Source: Photobacterium iliopiscarium (GTDB lineage Bacteria; Pseudomonadota; Gammaproteobacteria; Enterobacterales; Vibrionaceae). Taken from it: a stretch of DNA of 64,000 bases. Below are positions 1-8,648 of the stretch, piece after piece. The stretch is taken from NCBI RefSeq assembly GCF_003026395.1, contig NZ_PYOO01000009.1:1-64000 (forward strand), in the 5' to 3' direction. The position numbers and the translations under genes were made by a program. The notes under the pieces were generated by a model that saw nothing but the letters and a program-made list of their open reading frames with translations, did not search any database and was not told the DNA's origin. Numbering within the stretch: position 1 is the first letter of the stretch; every line of letters starts with the position of its first letter.

Positions 1-124
1 GGAATAAATAATGCTGTTTATTAATATCACTATTAATTGTGAGCGTATTTATTATTTATTCCCATTTCCGTTCTAGTTAGTTATTAATAAATTGCTTTAG
101 TATCGAATTTATTAAATCTTTTAA
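1..124. other. AT-rich window edge, no gene seen
   Basis: This stretch lies downstream of the potE stop codon. It is very AT-rich and I see no open frame or clear terminator in it. A partner gene such as an ornithine decarboxylase could lie beyond the window edge, but nothing here shows it. Confidence 0.5.
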
Positions 125-1450
125 TTAATTTGCTTTAACTTCTGGCTTAGTATCACGTGCTGCGATGAAGCCGTAGAAGATATAACCAAGCAGTGTCAAG
201 ATAGTACCGCCGAATACTGCGGTTGTACCACAAGCGTACACACCGTAGATGCTGTAAAGAACAGCTAATGTACCCACGGTTGCACCAAGACGGTATTGTT
301 TTGTAGATACTTTGTTCTTACGAAGCAGTACTTCAAGACCGGTCATTGATAGAATGTAAGGTACCATGTTAATAAATACGGCTAGGTTCAATAGTGCGTT
401 GAACTGACTGATCAAGTTAGGAGAGATAGTCATTACCGCAAGAATGATTTCAGCGGTTAGCATGATTAACATACCAGCAATCGGTGCGCCTGCTTTGTTT
501 GTTTTTGCGAAGATTTTAGGGAACAAACCTTCGTCAGCCGCTGCTTTAGAAACTTGGGCGTTAGTGAACTGCCAGCCAAGTAATGAACCAAGACATGCAA
601 CAACTGCTGCTAGTGTAACGATGTTACCTACAGTAGGGTTGAACATGTGGCTGAATACTAGACCAAACGGTGCAGTTGATGCTGCAAGTTCAGAGTTAGG
701 AATAATACCTTGAATAACACCTGTTGAAGCAATGTAAACAATCGCTGCGAAACCAGTACCAAATAATACTGCAAGAGGTACGTTACGCTCTGGGTTTTCA
801 ACCGCATCAGAGTTAGCACCAGCAGATTCAATACCTAGGAATGCCCATAAAGTCAACGCGATACCAGAAGATACAGAGTGCATTGTAGTGTCGTGGTGTG
901 GGTTCCATGCGCTCATGAATGTTTGTGGATCGAACCACCACCAACCGATGATAGATAGACCAGCAACAGGAATAATGATACCCCAAACAGTGAAGGTTGA
1001 GATTTGACCTGTGATTTTCGCACCGCCAAAGTTAGCTACCATGGTGAAGATAAGGATAGCCACTACACCGTAGAAAGTGTGTATTGGTGTATCAAGCCAA
1101 GGTATAAATGGTTTTAGGTAACCTAAACACGAAACGGCAATAGCCACACAGCTAATAACTAAACACACGTAATAAGTGTAAGAAGAGATGAAGAAAGATG
1201 ATTTTCCGTGTGCTTCTTCTGCGTAAGCTGACATACCGCCAGAGCGTTTACAAAATGCACCACATTTAGCAAATGTATAAGCAATACACATTGCGCCTAA
1301 CGCAGTTACAACCCAAGATAACATTGAAATTGCACCAACTTGCGCCAAGCTTGCTGGTAGCATAATAATACCGGAACCCATCATGTTAACTGCAACAAGT
1401 ACAGTTAAGCCGACAAGGCCCATTTTTTTAGTGCCAGTATCTGATGACAT
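125..1450 (-). CDS. potE: PotE-type putrescine/ornithine antiporter (APC family)
   Basis: Inner-membrane transporter of the basic amino acid/polyamine antiporter group. The family exchanges ornithine for putrescine at acid pH. The 441-residue length matches PotE (about 439). The first helix carries the APC-type GSGIIMLP segment (residues 25-32), and NPERNVPLAV and GSLLGWQFT blocks closely resemble E. coli PotE as remembered. About 12 hydrophobic segments are visible. The ATG is preceded by AGGTGA at good spacing. No speF is visible on either side, so the usual decarboxylase partner is either beyond the left edge or elsewhere. CadB or another family member is the main alternative, but the match to PotE is stronger. 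Confidence 0.85.
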   Translation of the reverse strand: MSSDTGTKKMGLVGLTVLVAVNMMGSGIIMLPASLAQVGAISMLSWVVTALGAMCIAYTFAKCGAFCKRSGGMSAYAEEAHGKSSFFISSYTYYVCLVISCVAIAVSCLGYLKPFIPWLDTPIHTFYGVVAILIFTMVANFGGAKITGQISTFTVWGIIIPVAGLSIIGWWWFDPQTFMSAWNPHHDTTMHSVSSGIALTLWAFLGIESAGANSDAVENPERNVPLAVLFGTGFAAIVYIASTGVIQGIIPNSELAASTAPFGLVFSHMFNPTVGNIVTLAAVVACLGSLLGWQFTNAQVSKAAADEGLFPKIFAKTNKAGAPIAGMLIMLTAEIILAVMTISPNLISQFNALLNLAVFINMVPYILSMTGLEVLLRKNKVSTKQYRLGATVGTLAVLYSIYGVYACGTTAVFGGTILTLLGYIFYGFIAARDTKPEVKAN

Positions 1451-2110
1451 TATATCTTCACCTGTAATTGGAAGGGATATAAACGCTATAAAAATAGTTT
1501 ATTTATCGTAATGAAAATAAAGTCATGTTGATTAAATAATTGTAATAAAGATAAACAATTAAATTATTTTTTTGATTGTCTTACCTAACCAAAAAAATAA
1601 TTAAATATGCTTTTTCTTTGTTGTCATCATTTAATGTCATTACCGTTTACTTGTTTAACGAGTGCTATGATGCTGCTATTTTGATAAAAAAAAAACCGTA
1701 AAAGCGCAAAGAAACGTTGCATATTTAGAGGGTCATTTAATAAACAGTATCGTTATTCGATCGGTTAATTTTGTGAAAATTAACATTCCATTATGCAACA
1801 ATAAATATTGTGGGCTAAATGCCATTAATAACAGTAGTTTGAGTGTTTTTATCGATCGTATTTTTTATGGAACTATTCATTTTTAGCTATAAGCATAAAA
1901 TAGTTATGCATTAATTTTGATATTACATGTTTAATTTTGTTGTTATTTTTTTTGAGAAAAATACTGAGCTATAACAAATAGTGACCGTTTAAGCGTGAAT
2001 AAAGTACATCTCAAATAGTGCTGGAGTCTGATTATTATTTGTCATAGTTAGTTTTAACTGTGGGTAAAGAAGAATAAAAGGATTCAATAACGGTTTAAAA
2101 TTTAAATAAT
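1451..2110. other. Long AT-rich intergenic region upstream of potE
   Basis: About 650 bp without a convincing gene. It holds a run of ten A at 1686-1695, a perfect inverted repeat at 1764-1784 (9-base arms, 3-base spacer) and a weaker one near 1889-1905 (GCATAA/TTATGC). It is the 5' region of potE, so these may be regulator sites, but I cannot assign a protein. Confidence 0.5.
1764..1784. promoter_or_regulatory. Perfect inverted repeat, candidate operator
   Basis: GTTAATTTT and AAAATTAAC arms are separated by three bases. The element sits about 315 bp upstream of the potE start. It has no T-tract, so it reads more like a protein-binding palindrome than a terminator. The regulator is unknown. 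Confidence 0.3.
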
Positions 2111-2136
2111 AAAAAGGAGCACTGCTCCCTTTTTAT
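2111..2136. terminator. Bidirectional stem-loop terminator after slyB
   Basis: AAAAAGGAGC pairs with GCTCCCTTTTT around a short loop. It has A and T tracts on both sides, so it can stop transcription from either strand. It lies 21 bp beyond the slyB stop. Confidence 0.75.
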
Positions 2137-2156
2137 TGAAAACGATAGTCTGGTGT

Positions 2157-2624
2157 TTAAGCTGGAGTCACTCGTGAAGTACCGTTATCACTCAGATTGA
2201 CTTGTACGCGTTCTCCCTCATGGAACATTACTTGAGGATTAACTTGTTGCACAATAGATACGGTACGGCCACTGTCCATTTTTATGGTTAAGTTAACGCC
2301 ATTGCGTTTGGTTGCTTGATTACCTGCTTCATTACCCAGAAAGCCTCCGAGTAGTGCACCACCAATAGAGGCTATTTCAGCACCTTTACCACCACCCACA
2401 CCAGAACCGAGAATGCCACCAATTGCACCGCCTGCTAATGTACCAATACCATTGCCATTACCATTTAGAGTAACTGCTTGGGTGCGTACAACAGTGCCGT
2501 AATAAACTTGTTGCATTTGACGGGCGTCATTTACATTGTAGGCATTGCCATAAGGATTGGTAGCACAGCCTGCAAGACCTAAGGTCGAGGCTATAATTAC
2601 AACAGCAAGAAATTTGGTTTTCAT
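2157..2624 (-). CDS. slyB: SlyB-type outer membrane lipoprotein, glycine zipper
   Basis: A 155-residue lipoprotein. The signal peptide ends in the lipobox LAGC with the lipidated cysteine at residue 20. Residues 61-101 form a glycine-zipper 2TM segment (GGAIGGILGSGVGGG and GGALLGGFLGNEAG). The C-terminal part resembles the conserved SlyB/PcP tail. The family stabilises the outer membrane under stress; in enterics slyB belongs to the PhoPQ regulon, but no PhoP box was searched for here. It is a single-gene unit closed by a clear terminator. Confidence 0.85.
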   Translation of the reverse strand: MKTKFLAVVIIASTLGLAGCATNPYGNAYNVNDARQMQQVYYGTVVRTQAVTLNGNGNGIGTLAGGAIGGILGSGVGGGKGAEIASIGGALLGGFLGNEAGNQATKRNGVNLTIKMDSGRTVSIVQQVNPQVMFHEGERVQVNLSDNGTSRVTPA

Positions 2625-2754
2625 GGTATCGGCTTCACTAAAAATACGGTGTATAAAATGGTTATTTCTAATTTGAGCCTTTTTATTTAGAAAATAAAGC
2701 AGTAAATCTGATATTACAAAAACAACAGTTAGATAGTTTAATCACAGCGGATGG

Positions 2755-3348
2755 TTATTTCGCGTGACCACTTTTGTCGGCGTGATAGATATTAATAAAA
2801 TGATTAAAATAGGTTTGTAGTTGTTGTGCTGCTTGGGGTTGCTGCAATAGATTTAATAATTCAATACCGACTTCACAGGTACAAAGATGCCCTGGTTGTT
2901 GATTACGACGTAAAGCATAACGAGATGTTTGTTGTGGTGTTATCGCGATGCGTGGCAATTGGTTTAACCACGGACTTTTACGTACCATTTTTCGCGCTTC
3001 TTGCCAGGTTGCATCAAGAATAATCAATAGTATTTTGGGATGATCACTCTTTGGTTGTGGTAAATGCATGGCTAAAGGTTGATCGTCGCTAGGAAAGACT
3101 AACCATGGTTGATAATTAGGATCTTTTAATTGGTCTAATAATGCTTGTGGTGGCTGTGTACGATGCCATATTTCTACTCGACAACTGGGTAATGTCCGGG
3201 TCATTAATACGCCAGTGTTGGTGTCTTTATTGCATTCTCGAGAATGAGTAAGAAGTACAAAATCGGCCGCTGATTGTAATTGTGGTTCGAGGTCACAAAT
3301 ACAATTAAATTGAAAACCGCAACGCTGACAAATCATGATTTTTCTCAT
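2755..3348 (-). CDS. tapT: DTW-domain tRNA-uridine aminocarboxypropyltransferase (TapT/YfiP family)
   Basis: Family enzymes transfer the aminocarboxypropyl group of SAM to a tRNA uridine to form acp3U. The protein starts with a cysteine cluster (C7, C10, C16, C18) typical of the family. It has the signature DATWQEARKM and blocks such as NYQPWLVFPSDD that resemble E. coli YfiP. A longer frame could begin at a GTG at 3396, but that start sits in a stem-loop between this gene and its upstream neighbour, so I prefer the ATG at 3348, giving 197 residues. No strong RBS is visible for either start. Some genomes carry two DTW paralogues, so the symbol is less certain than the family. Confidence 0.75.
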   Translation of the reverse strand: MRKIMICQRCGFQFNCICDLEPQLQSAADFVLLTHSRECNKDTNTGVLMTRTLPSCRVEIWHRTQPPQALLDQLKDPNYQPWLVFPSDDQPLAMHLPQPKSDHPKILLIILDATWQEARKMVRKSPWLNQLPRIAITPQQTSRYALRRNQQPGHLCTCEVGIELLNLLQQPQAAQQLQTYFNHFINIYHADKSGHAK

Positions 3349-3358
3349 AGTAAACAAT

Positions 3359-3389
3359 AAAGGTGGCAGTGTGGCATAACGCCACCTTT
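3359..3389. terminator. Stem-loop after the lipoprotein gene
   Basis: AAAGGTGGC pairs with GCCACCTTT over a 13-base loop. It lies between the lipoprotein stop and the tapT start on the minus strand. It has no long T-tract, so termination may be partial. Confidence 0.5.
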
Positions 3390-3417
3390 GAGTCACGATA
3401 GAGAATAATATTGATCG

Positions 3418-3837
3418 TTATTGGCGTTGCAGAATTAACCCTTCAACGCCAAGTTCATAAGTTTGACCATCGACAGTTTCTTGCTGAGTACTTAATTGCT
3501 CGCTGTGCGGATCATAACTATAAATACGTTCGCTATTTAATGGGCGCCCTTGATGGGTGGTCATCGTGACTTTGACAGTGGTGGTATTGATCGCTTGCCA
3601 ATGACCAGTTTCTAATAAATCAGGATCACCATTAGTATAAGTGTAAGTCGTTGTTGCGTCATGATCGTCAGCTAAGTGAAGATGTGTCGTTAGACCCATT
3701 TCAGTATCACTTTTATAATTTCCCACCCATTGTGACTCTGCAGGATCGCTTTTAAAAGCGGCGGGTATCCAGCTAGCACAGCCCGATAAGGTGGTTGCCG
3801 CTAGCAGTAATGCAAGTGATAAACGTGGGTATGGCAT
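3418..3837 (-). CDS. Putative lipoprotein, function unknown
   Basis: A 139-residue protein with a signal peptide ending in LSGC (cysteine 20), so it should be lipidated. The mature part is a compact, Thr-rich and probably beta-rich domain with repeated patterns such as GHWQAINTTTVKVTM, loosely like NlpE-N-type or other small beta-barrel lipoproteins. I do not recognise the family with certainty. It lies just upstream of tapT on the same strand, with a stem-loop between them, and is divergent from the EVE gene. Confidence 0.65.
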   Translation of the reverse strand: MPYPRLSLALLLAATTLSGCASWIPAAFKSDPAESQWVGNYKSDTEMGLTTHLHLADDHDATTTYTYTNGDPDLLETGHWQAINTTTVKVTMTTHQGRPLNSERIYSYDPHSEQLSTQQETVDGQTYELGVEGLILQRQ

Positions 3838-3898
3838 TATGTACTCTCTATGGTAGGCTCAATTTCAACATTGAAATTAGCGTAATTAGGGGAAATCA

Positions 3899-4357
3899 AT
3901 GGCGTATTGGTTATTTAAAACCGAACCAGATACCTTTTCAATAGACACCTTAAAACAACAAAAAGTTTCACCATGGGAAGGGGTGCGTAATTACCAAGCT
4001 CGAAATATGCTGCGAGATGAAATTAAATGCGGTGATCAGGTGATGATTTACCATTCGTCTTGTAAAGATATTGGCGTGGTTGGTATTGCTAACGTGGTTA
4101 AAGAGGCGTATCCCGATCATTTTCAATTTGAACCCACAAGTGCGTATTTTGATCCCAAGGCAACCTGTGAGAAACCACCGTGGGTAATGGTTGATATTGA
4201 ATATCAGCAACATCTACGGTTAGTGAGTTTAGCGCGAATGAAAAAGATGGCTGAATTAGCGGAGATGCCATTAGTGAAAAGAGGTAATCGATTGAGTGTG
4301 ATGCCAGTAACCGTAGCTCAGTGGCAACAGATATTAGCAATGACAGGTCAGTTTTAA
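3899..4357 (+). CDS. EVE domain-containing protein
   Basis: A 152-residue single-domain protein of the EVE (PUA-like) family. The N-terminus MAYWLFKTEP and the WEGVRNYQARN block (residues 26-36) are hallmark sequences. EVE/YTH-like folds bind modified bases in nucleic acids; in bacteria the exact role is not settled. The ATG is close behind the divergent lipoprotein promoter region (61 bp). It converges on yigL with a hairpin between them. Confidence 0.85.
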   Translation: MAYWLFKTEPDTFSIDTLKQQKVSPWEGVRNYQARNMLRDEIKCGDQVMIYHSSCKDIGVVGIANVVKEAYPDHFQFEPTSAYFDPKATCEKPPWVMVDIEYQQHLRLVSLARMKKMAELAEMPLVKRGNRLSVMPVTVAQWQQILAMTGQF

Positions 4358-4364
4358 ATAAAAG

Positions 4365-4397
4365 CAGTGACAATATAGAAAACTATTACTGTCACTG
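4365..4397. terminator. Hairpin between convergent EVE and yigL genes
   Basis: CAGTGACA pairs with TGTCACTG, with partial pairing continuing inward. It lies directly after the EVE stop. T-tracts are weak. Confidence 0.45.
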
Positions 4398-4430
4398 ATC
4401 TTGGTTAGTTAGGGGCATAAAACAAGCAAA

Positions 4431-5234
4431 TTAGCGGGTTAATAAATGCTGTTCTAAATAATGTGCGACGGCTTCGTCAGCGTTAGAGCCTATAACTTCA
4501 TTATTAGGTAATGCCTGTTTCACTTTCTCATGAGAGGTACTCATTACCAGACCTTTACCTGCCATTGCTAGCATTTCTGCATCATTCATACCATCACCAA
4601 AGGCAATACAATCAGCTAATTGATAGCCAAGTGCCTCAGCGACCGCTTTTAGTGCATGTCCTTTTGAAACACCAGCATCCATTACTTCAAGACACCATGG
4701 GGTTGAAAAGGCAATATTGGCTTTATCACCAAATTGAGCATTAAAGCGTTGTTCCCATTTTACGAGTGCTTCATGATCTTCGTCATCACGGGTAAAGAAG
4801 ACTTTAGCCACGTTTTCTACTGGGGGATTATTGGCATCATATAAGTGATAACTAAAGCTATCATGGAATTCTTTTAATTGTTCATTGTCATGATTTAAAA
4901 GCCATTGATCACCACAATACATATGGATATGCAGCGCAGGATCATCTTTAGCAAGTCCAATCACACCACGAATAACATCAGCACTAAGATCTTGCTGAAA
5001 GACCAGTTCGCCTTGGCTGTTGTGTACGCGAGCACCATTAGAGGTGATCATATAAGCTGGAATAGCTAATTTTTCACGTATTTCTTCGACATCGATATGA
5101 TGACGGCCAGTGGCGAAGACGAAATTTATATGTTGTTGGTCAAGACGCTGTAATACATCGCGAGTAAATGGCGCAATTTTATGGTCGGGATTTAGTAAGG
5201 TGCCATCTAAATCTGAAGCAACGATTTGATACAT
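4431..5234 (-). CDS. yigL: YigL-type HAD-superfamily (Cof) sugar/pyridoxal phosphatase
   Basis: A 267-residue HAD phosphatase. Motif I is DLDGTLL (residues 8-14, nucleophile D8) and motif IV is FGDGMNDAEML. Long stretches such as INFVFATGRHH and MITSNGARVH match E. coli YigL, which dephosphorylates pyridoxal phosphate and some sugar phosphates. The frame is open up to a TTG four codons earlier, but that TTG lies in the GAGAG ribosome-binding segment, so the ATG at 5234 is chosen. It follows pldB on the same strand, as in enterics. Confidence 0.9.
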   Translation of the reverse strand: MYQIVASDLDGTLLNPDHKIAPFTRDVLQRLDQQHINFVFATGRHHIDVEEIREKLAIPAYMITSNGARVHNSQGELVFQQDLSADVIRGVIGLAKDDPALHIHMYCGDQWLLNHDNEQLKEFHDSFSYHLYDANNPPVENVAKVFFTRDDEDHEALVKWEQRFNAQFGDKANIAFSTPWCLEVMDAGVSKGHALKAVAEALGYQLADCIAFGDGMNDAEMLAMAGKGLVMSTSHEKVKQALPNNEVIGSNADEAVAHYLEQHLLTR

Positions 5235-5392
5235 GAAAACTCTCAATAAATAGAAATGTAGCGAAAATAAAGATAACGAGATCGAATGTGAGTCGTTAAT
5301 CTTAAACTACTATGAGAGATAAAAAGGGGTTGATGTTAGTAATAAATATTTCCGCTTTTATTTTTGTGATGGCGTAGTCTTTTTGACTTTAT

Positions 5393-6367
5393 TTACTGTT
5401 CTGATACTGCAAAATGGTTGCAAATTTCCGTTAAAGCAATATTACGATATTGGTCTTTTTCAAATAATAATTCGTGGCGGGCATCAGCGATCGTGACGAG
5501 CTGGCTGCAATTAGGCGTGCGTTGGCAGAAATGATGATGGGCTTGGTTATCGACAATATGATCAGCACTACCTTGTAATATCAAGGTTGGAGTAATGATG
5601 TTTTTTGCCTCAAGAACACTTGCGCGAGCCCCAGCAAGGCTTTGCCATACCCAACGATTACTGGCGCCACCTAAGCGTAATTGTGGTTGTTGTTGGTAGA
5701 GTGTTTTAGTCCATTGAAAACGAATGTCACTATGGGTTAATGGATTATTAGCGAAGGGTTTAGGATAATAAGATCGTTGCCCTGGCGCATAGGTCGGTTG
5801 GCGATGAATATAATCATTAAAGCGAGCGAGTGGTTCAGCAAAAAAACGTAAGCTTGGCTTTAGATAAATGCCATGCATTGGTGCACTTAATACTGCCCGA
5901 TCAATCAGTTTAGGATGACGTGCAAGCAGTAAACTACTGATCGCTCCTCCCATCGAATGACCTAATAGAAAGTGATGTTGATAACCTTGAGGTTTGACGA
6001 TATCAGTTATGAAGGTGTGAAGGTCAGTGACGTAATCATCAAATTGATCAACATAACCCATTTCAGGATCGACGGTTAATCGTTGTGACATTCCTTGCCC
6101 GCGGTGATCAAGGGAGTAAATGTGGTAGCCCTGATTGATTAAATCAAAGAACAACTCTTGATACTTGTAATAACTTTCAATACGACCATTTACAATCACA
6201 ATCACTTTATTACTGGTGCCTGGCGTTAAGCTGACCCAGCTAAGTTGGCAATTATTAACACCTTGCAATGTACCTTGGCGTCGTTGTTGCCATAGTGCAG
6301 TGATTGGATCTGCCATCAGATTATTGAAGCTAGCTTCTTGTGAAAAAGGCAGGGCAGAGTGAGTCAT
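5393..6367 (-). CDS. pldB: Lysophospholipase L2 (PldB)
   Basis: A 324-residue alpha/beta hydrolase at the inner membrane that deacylates lysophospholipids. The nucleophile elbow is GHSMGG with Ser138. LDHRGQGMS is the conserved turn after strand 4, GSADHIVDN supplies the acid and DARHELLFE the histidine. The pldB-yigL pair with divergent rhtB is the same arrangement as in E. coli. A 159-bp gap separates it from yigL. Confidence 0.88.
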   Translation of the reverse strand: MTHSALPFSQEASFNNLMADPITALWQQRRQGTLQGVNNCQLSWVSLTPGTSNKVIVIVNGRIESYYKYQELFFDLINQGYHIYSLDHRGQGMSQRLTVDPEMGYVDQFDDYVTDLHTFITDIVKPQGYQHHFLLGHSMGGAISSLLLARHPKLIDRAVLSAPMHGIYLKPSLRFFAEPLARFNDYIHRQPTYAPGQRSYYPKPFANNPLTHSDIRFQWTKTLYQQQPQLRLGGASNRWVWQSLAGARASVLEAKNIITPTLILQGSADHIVDNQAHHHFCQRTPNCSQLVTIADARHELLFEKDQYRNIALTEICNHFAVSEQ

Positions 6368-6568
6368 AACGTATCCGAAAGTTGTGAACTACGAGGCAAA
6401 GTATTGAATGATATTTACGCTAATAAGCTATCTCGTTGCTTATTATCATATTTGCCAGTATACCTTATTTATTGCCTGTCGCGTAATAAAGCAATAAGTT
6501 GCTTGTTTATCTAATGTCGAGGTATAACACTGTCTTTTATCGCTTGATATAATAATAAAGGAATATCA

Positions 6569-7186
6569 ATGAGTGTGGAGATTTGGCTGGCTTATGTTGT
6601 TGCGGCCATCATATTTAGTTTTGCTCCAGGGTCAGGAACGGTTAATTCAATCAGTAATGGTATGGTGTATGGCTGGCGTAAGTCATTAGCGTCCATTGTT
6701 GGTTTACAATTGGGAATGGCGGTTCATATTATATTAGTCGGAGTGGGATTAGGGACTTTAGTGGCGCAATCCGCTGTGGCTTTTTCGTTGATAAAATGGA
6801 TTGGTGCCGCGTATCTAATCTGGTTAGGTATTCAAAAGTGGCGTGAGCATAATGCGCTATCAATTGAAAATGTTGATCAATCAGTGACTGCTGGGTGTTT
6901 GTTCCGACGTGCGGTATTGGTTAATTTAACTAATCCTAAAACGATTGTATTTTTAGTGGCTTTATTTCCCCAATTTATTAATGCAACTCAACCGCAATTA
7001 CCTCAATTATTAATTTTAGGTATGACGACGTTGGTGATTGATGCTTGTGTGATGTTATTTTATGTCTGCCTCGCGTCACGTTTTACGCATTACATTCGTT
7101 CTGCTTCGGTAATGACGCGCCTTAACCGTATTTTTGGCTCGATGTTTATTGGTTGTGGTGCATTGCTTGCATTGGCTCGTGCGTAA
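6569..7186 (+). CDS. rhtB: RhtB-type homoserine/homoserine lactone exporter (LysE superfamily)
   Basis: A 205-residue inner-membrane exporter with about six hydrophobic segments. The N-terminal FAPGSG motif (residues 18-23) and the NLTNPKTIVFLVALFPQF block are characteristic and closely follow E. coli RhtB. It is preceded by AAAGGA and is divergent from pldB. The stop codon lies inside a perfect 17-bp tandem duplication (7171-7204). Confidence 0.88.
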   Translation: MSVEIWLAYVVAAIIFSFAPGSGTVNSISNGMVYGWRKSLASIVGLQLGMAVHIILVGVGLGTLVAQSAVAFSLIKWIGAAYLIWLGIQKWREHNALSIENVDQSVTAGCLFRRAVLVNLTNPKTIVFLVALFPQFINATQPQLPQLLILGMTTLVIDACVMLFYVCLASRFTHYIRSASVMTRLNRIFGSMFIGCGALLALARA

Positions 7187-7204
7187 TATTGGCTCGTGCG
7201 TAAT
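7171..7204. repeat. Perfect 17-bp tandem duplication across the rhtB stop
   Basis: The unit ATTGGCTCGTGCGTAAT occurs at 7171-7187 and again at 7188-7204. The first copy contains the rhtB stop codon, so the second copy is untranslated. Confidence 0.9.
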
Positions 7205-7267
7205 GAGGTGGGGTTGGTATTTAATTAATGTGTCATTAATCGTTGTGGTCTAAAAGGTATTATTACC

Positions 7268-8491
7268 ATGTTTTCTTATGTTGCTCGTCAGCCTATTTTT
7301 AATCGTCGTCAACAAACGATCGGTCATGAGCTGCTATTTCGTAATGGAGAGTGCAATGCTTTTCCTGCGATTGATGCTGATGAAGCAACGTGCCGGCTTG
7401 TGCTTGAAAATTATATGGCGATTGGCAATGAGCATATCTTTAAAGGGCAACGAAACTTTATCAATTTCCCCCATCGTTGTTTAATCAATTTGATGCCGCT
7501 ATTGCTACCAAAAAATAAAGTGGTTATTGAAATATTAGAGACCTGTATTCCTGATGATGAGTTGTTTTTAGCGATTAAACACCTTCATCATAAAGGTTAT
7601 ATTATTGCGCTTGATGATTTTGAGTATGATGTTAGGTGGCAACGTTTCTTTTGCTATGTGCATATTATTAAACTTGATTTATTAATGCTTGGGGTGGATA
7701 AAGCGTGTGATTTTGTGCGTAATAATCGTCATATGAAAGTGAAGTTTTTAGCTGAAAAGGTTGAATCATATGATGATTTTCAAGTTGCTCTCGCCGCTGG
7801 GTTTGATCTTTTTCAAGGCTATTATTTTAGTCATCCAGAACTTTTAAAACGCCGTAAAGTTGCCGCTTCTGAGTTAACTACCATTCAATTATTACAGGCG
7901 ATTAGTGCTGAGCCTGTAAATTTTTCTGACATTGAAATGATCATTAGTAGTGATGTGTCATTGTCTTATTTATTATTACGTTATGTGAATAATGCTAACC
8001 GCCGCTTGATTGAACCAATCAGTTCTTTTCATCAAGCATTGGTTTATTTAGGCGAAGACAAATTACGGATGTTTGTTGGCGTTGTTGCAACCGCGCATGC
8101 AGCATTAGACAAACCGAAAGCCTTGTATGTTTTATCATTACAACGTGCCAAAATGTGTGAAAAATTGGTACATTACAGCTCGTTAATGATACCGCCTGAA
8201 CAAGCTTTTCTGGCAGGGATGTTCTCATTGTTAGACGCGCTATTAGACAGTTCGTTAGCTGATTTATTAGTGTTGTTAAAGCTGCAACCCCATATTCATA
8301 TCGCATTATTGTCTCGACAAGGAGAGTTAGGCGTTGTGTTAAATTTAGTGGATGCTTTTGATAAGGCAGATTGGCAGCAGGTGATGCTAGCATGCACTGA
8401 ATTAGGGTTATCAGAACAGCAGGTGCAAGACAGTTATTTACAAGCGGTTGCATGGGCAGAAAAATGCACTCAAATGGATTATTCGAGCTAA
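7268..8491 (+). CDS. EAL-HDOD signalling protein (YuxH-like)
   Basis: A 407-residue protein with an EAL-type cyclic-di-GMP phosphodiesterase domain (about 1-200) and a C-terminal HDOD domain (about 205-400). The EAL signature is varied to HELLFR, keeping the first glutamate. EILET, IALDDFEYD, IKLDLL, AEKVES and GFDLFQGYYF keep most acidic, lysine and glutamine positions expected in an active site, so activity is possible. Vibrio proteins of this layout affect motility and biofilm. No transmembrane segment is seen, so it should be cytosolic. It stands alone between rhtB and dps. Confidence 0.85.
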   Translation: MFSYVARQPIFNRRQQTIGHELLFRNGECNAFPAIDADEATCRLVLENYMAIGNEHIFKGQRNFINFPHRCLINLMPLLLPKNKVVIEILETCIPDDELFLAIKHLHHKGYIIALDDFEYDVRWQRFFCYVHIIKLDLLMLGVDKACDFVRNNRHMKVKFLAEKVESYDDFQVALAAGFDLFQGYYFSHPELLKRRKVAASELTTIQLLQAISAEPVNFSDIEMIISSDVSLSYLLLRYVNNANRRLIEPISSFHQALVYLGEDKLRMFVGVVATAHAALDKPKALYVLSLQRAKMCEKLVHYSSLMIPPEQAFLAGMFSLLDALLDSSLADLLVLLKLQPHIHIALLSRQGELGVVLNLVDAFDKADWQQVMLACTELGLSEQQVQDSYLQAVAWAEKCTQMDYSS

Positions 8492-8566
8492 AAAAAACGG
8501 GGCCATAAAGACCCCAAAAAGAACCATATAATGTATTGCCATAGTCAGGCGGGTCGCCTTGGATAG

Positions 8567-8598
8567 AAATATACGGTTATGACACTCGTATATTTTTT
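8567..8598 (+). terminator. Terminator after the EAL-HDOD gene
   Basis: AATATACG pairs with CGTATATT over an 11-base loop and is followed by a T-run. A second hairpin at 8600-8630 (AATGTTAGT/ACTAACATT) lies between it and the dps stop and may close dps. Confidence 0.6.
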
Positions 8599-8648
8599 AA
8601 ATGTTAGTAAGTGACTAATCCACTAACATTATGTAGTTTCGGTTATGG

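Noticed and set aside
1686..1695. Run of ten A on the plus strand
   Set aside because: No stem-loop sits next to it on either strand, so it does not look like a terminator; probably an AT-rich tract.
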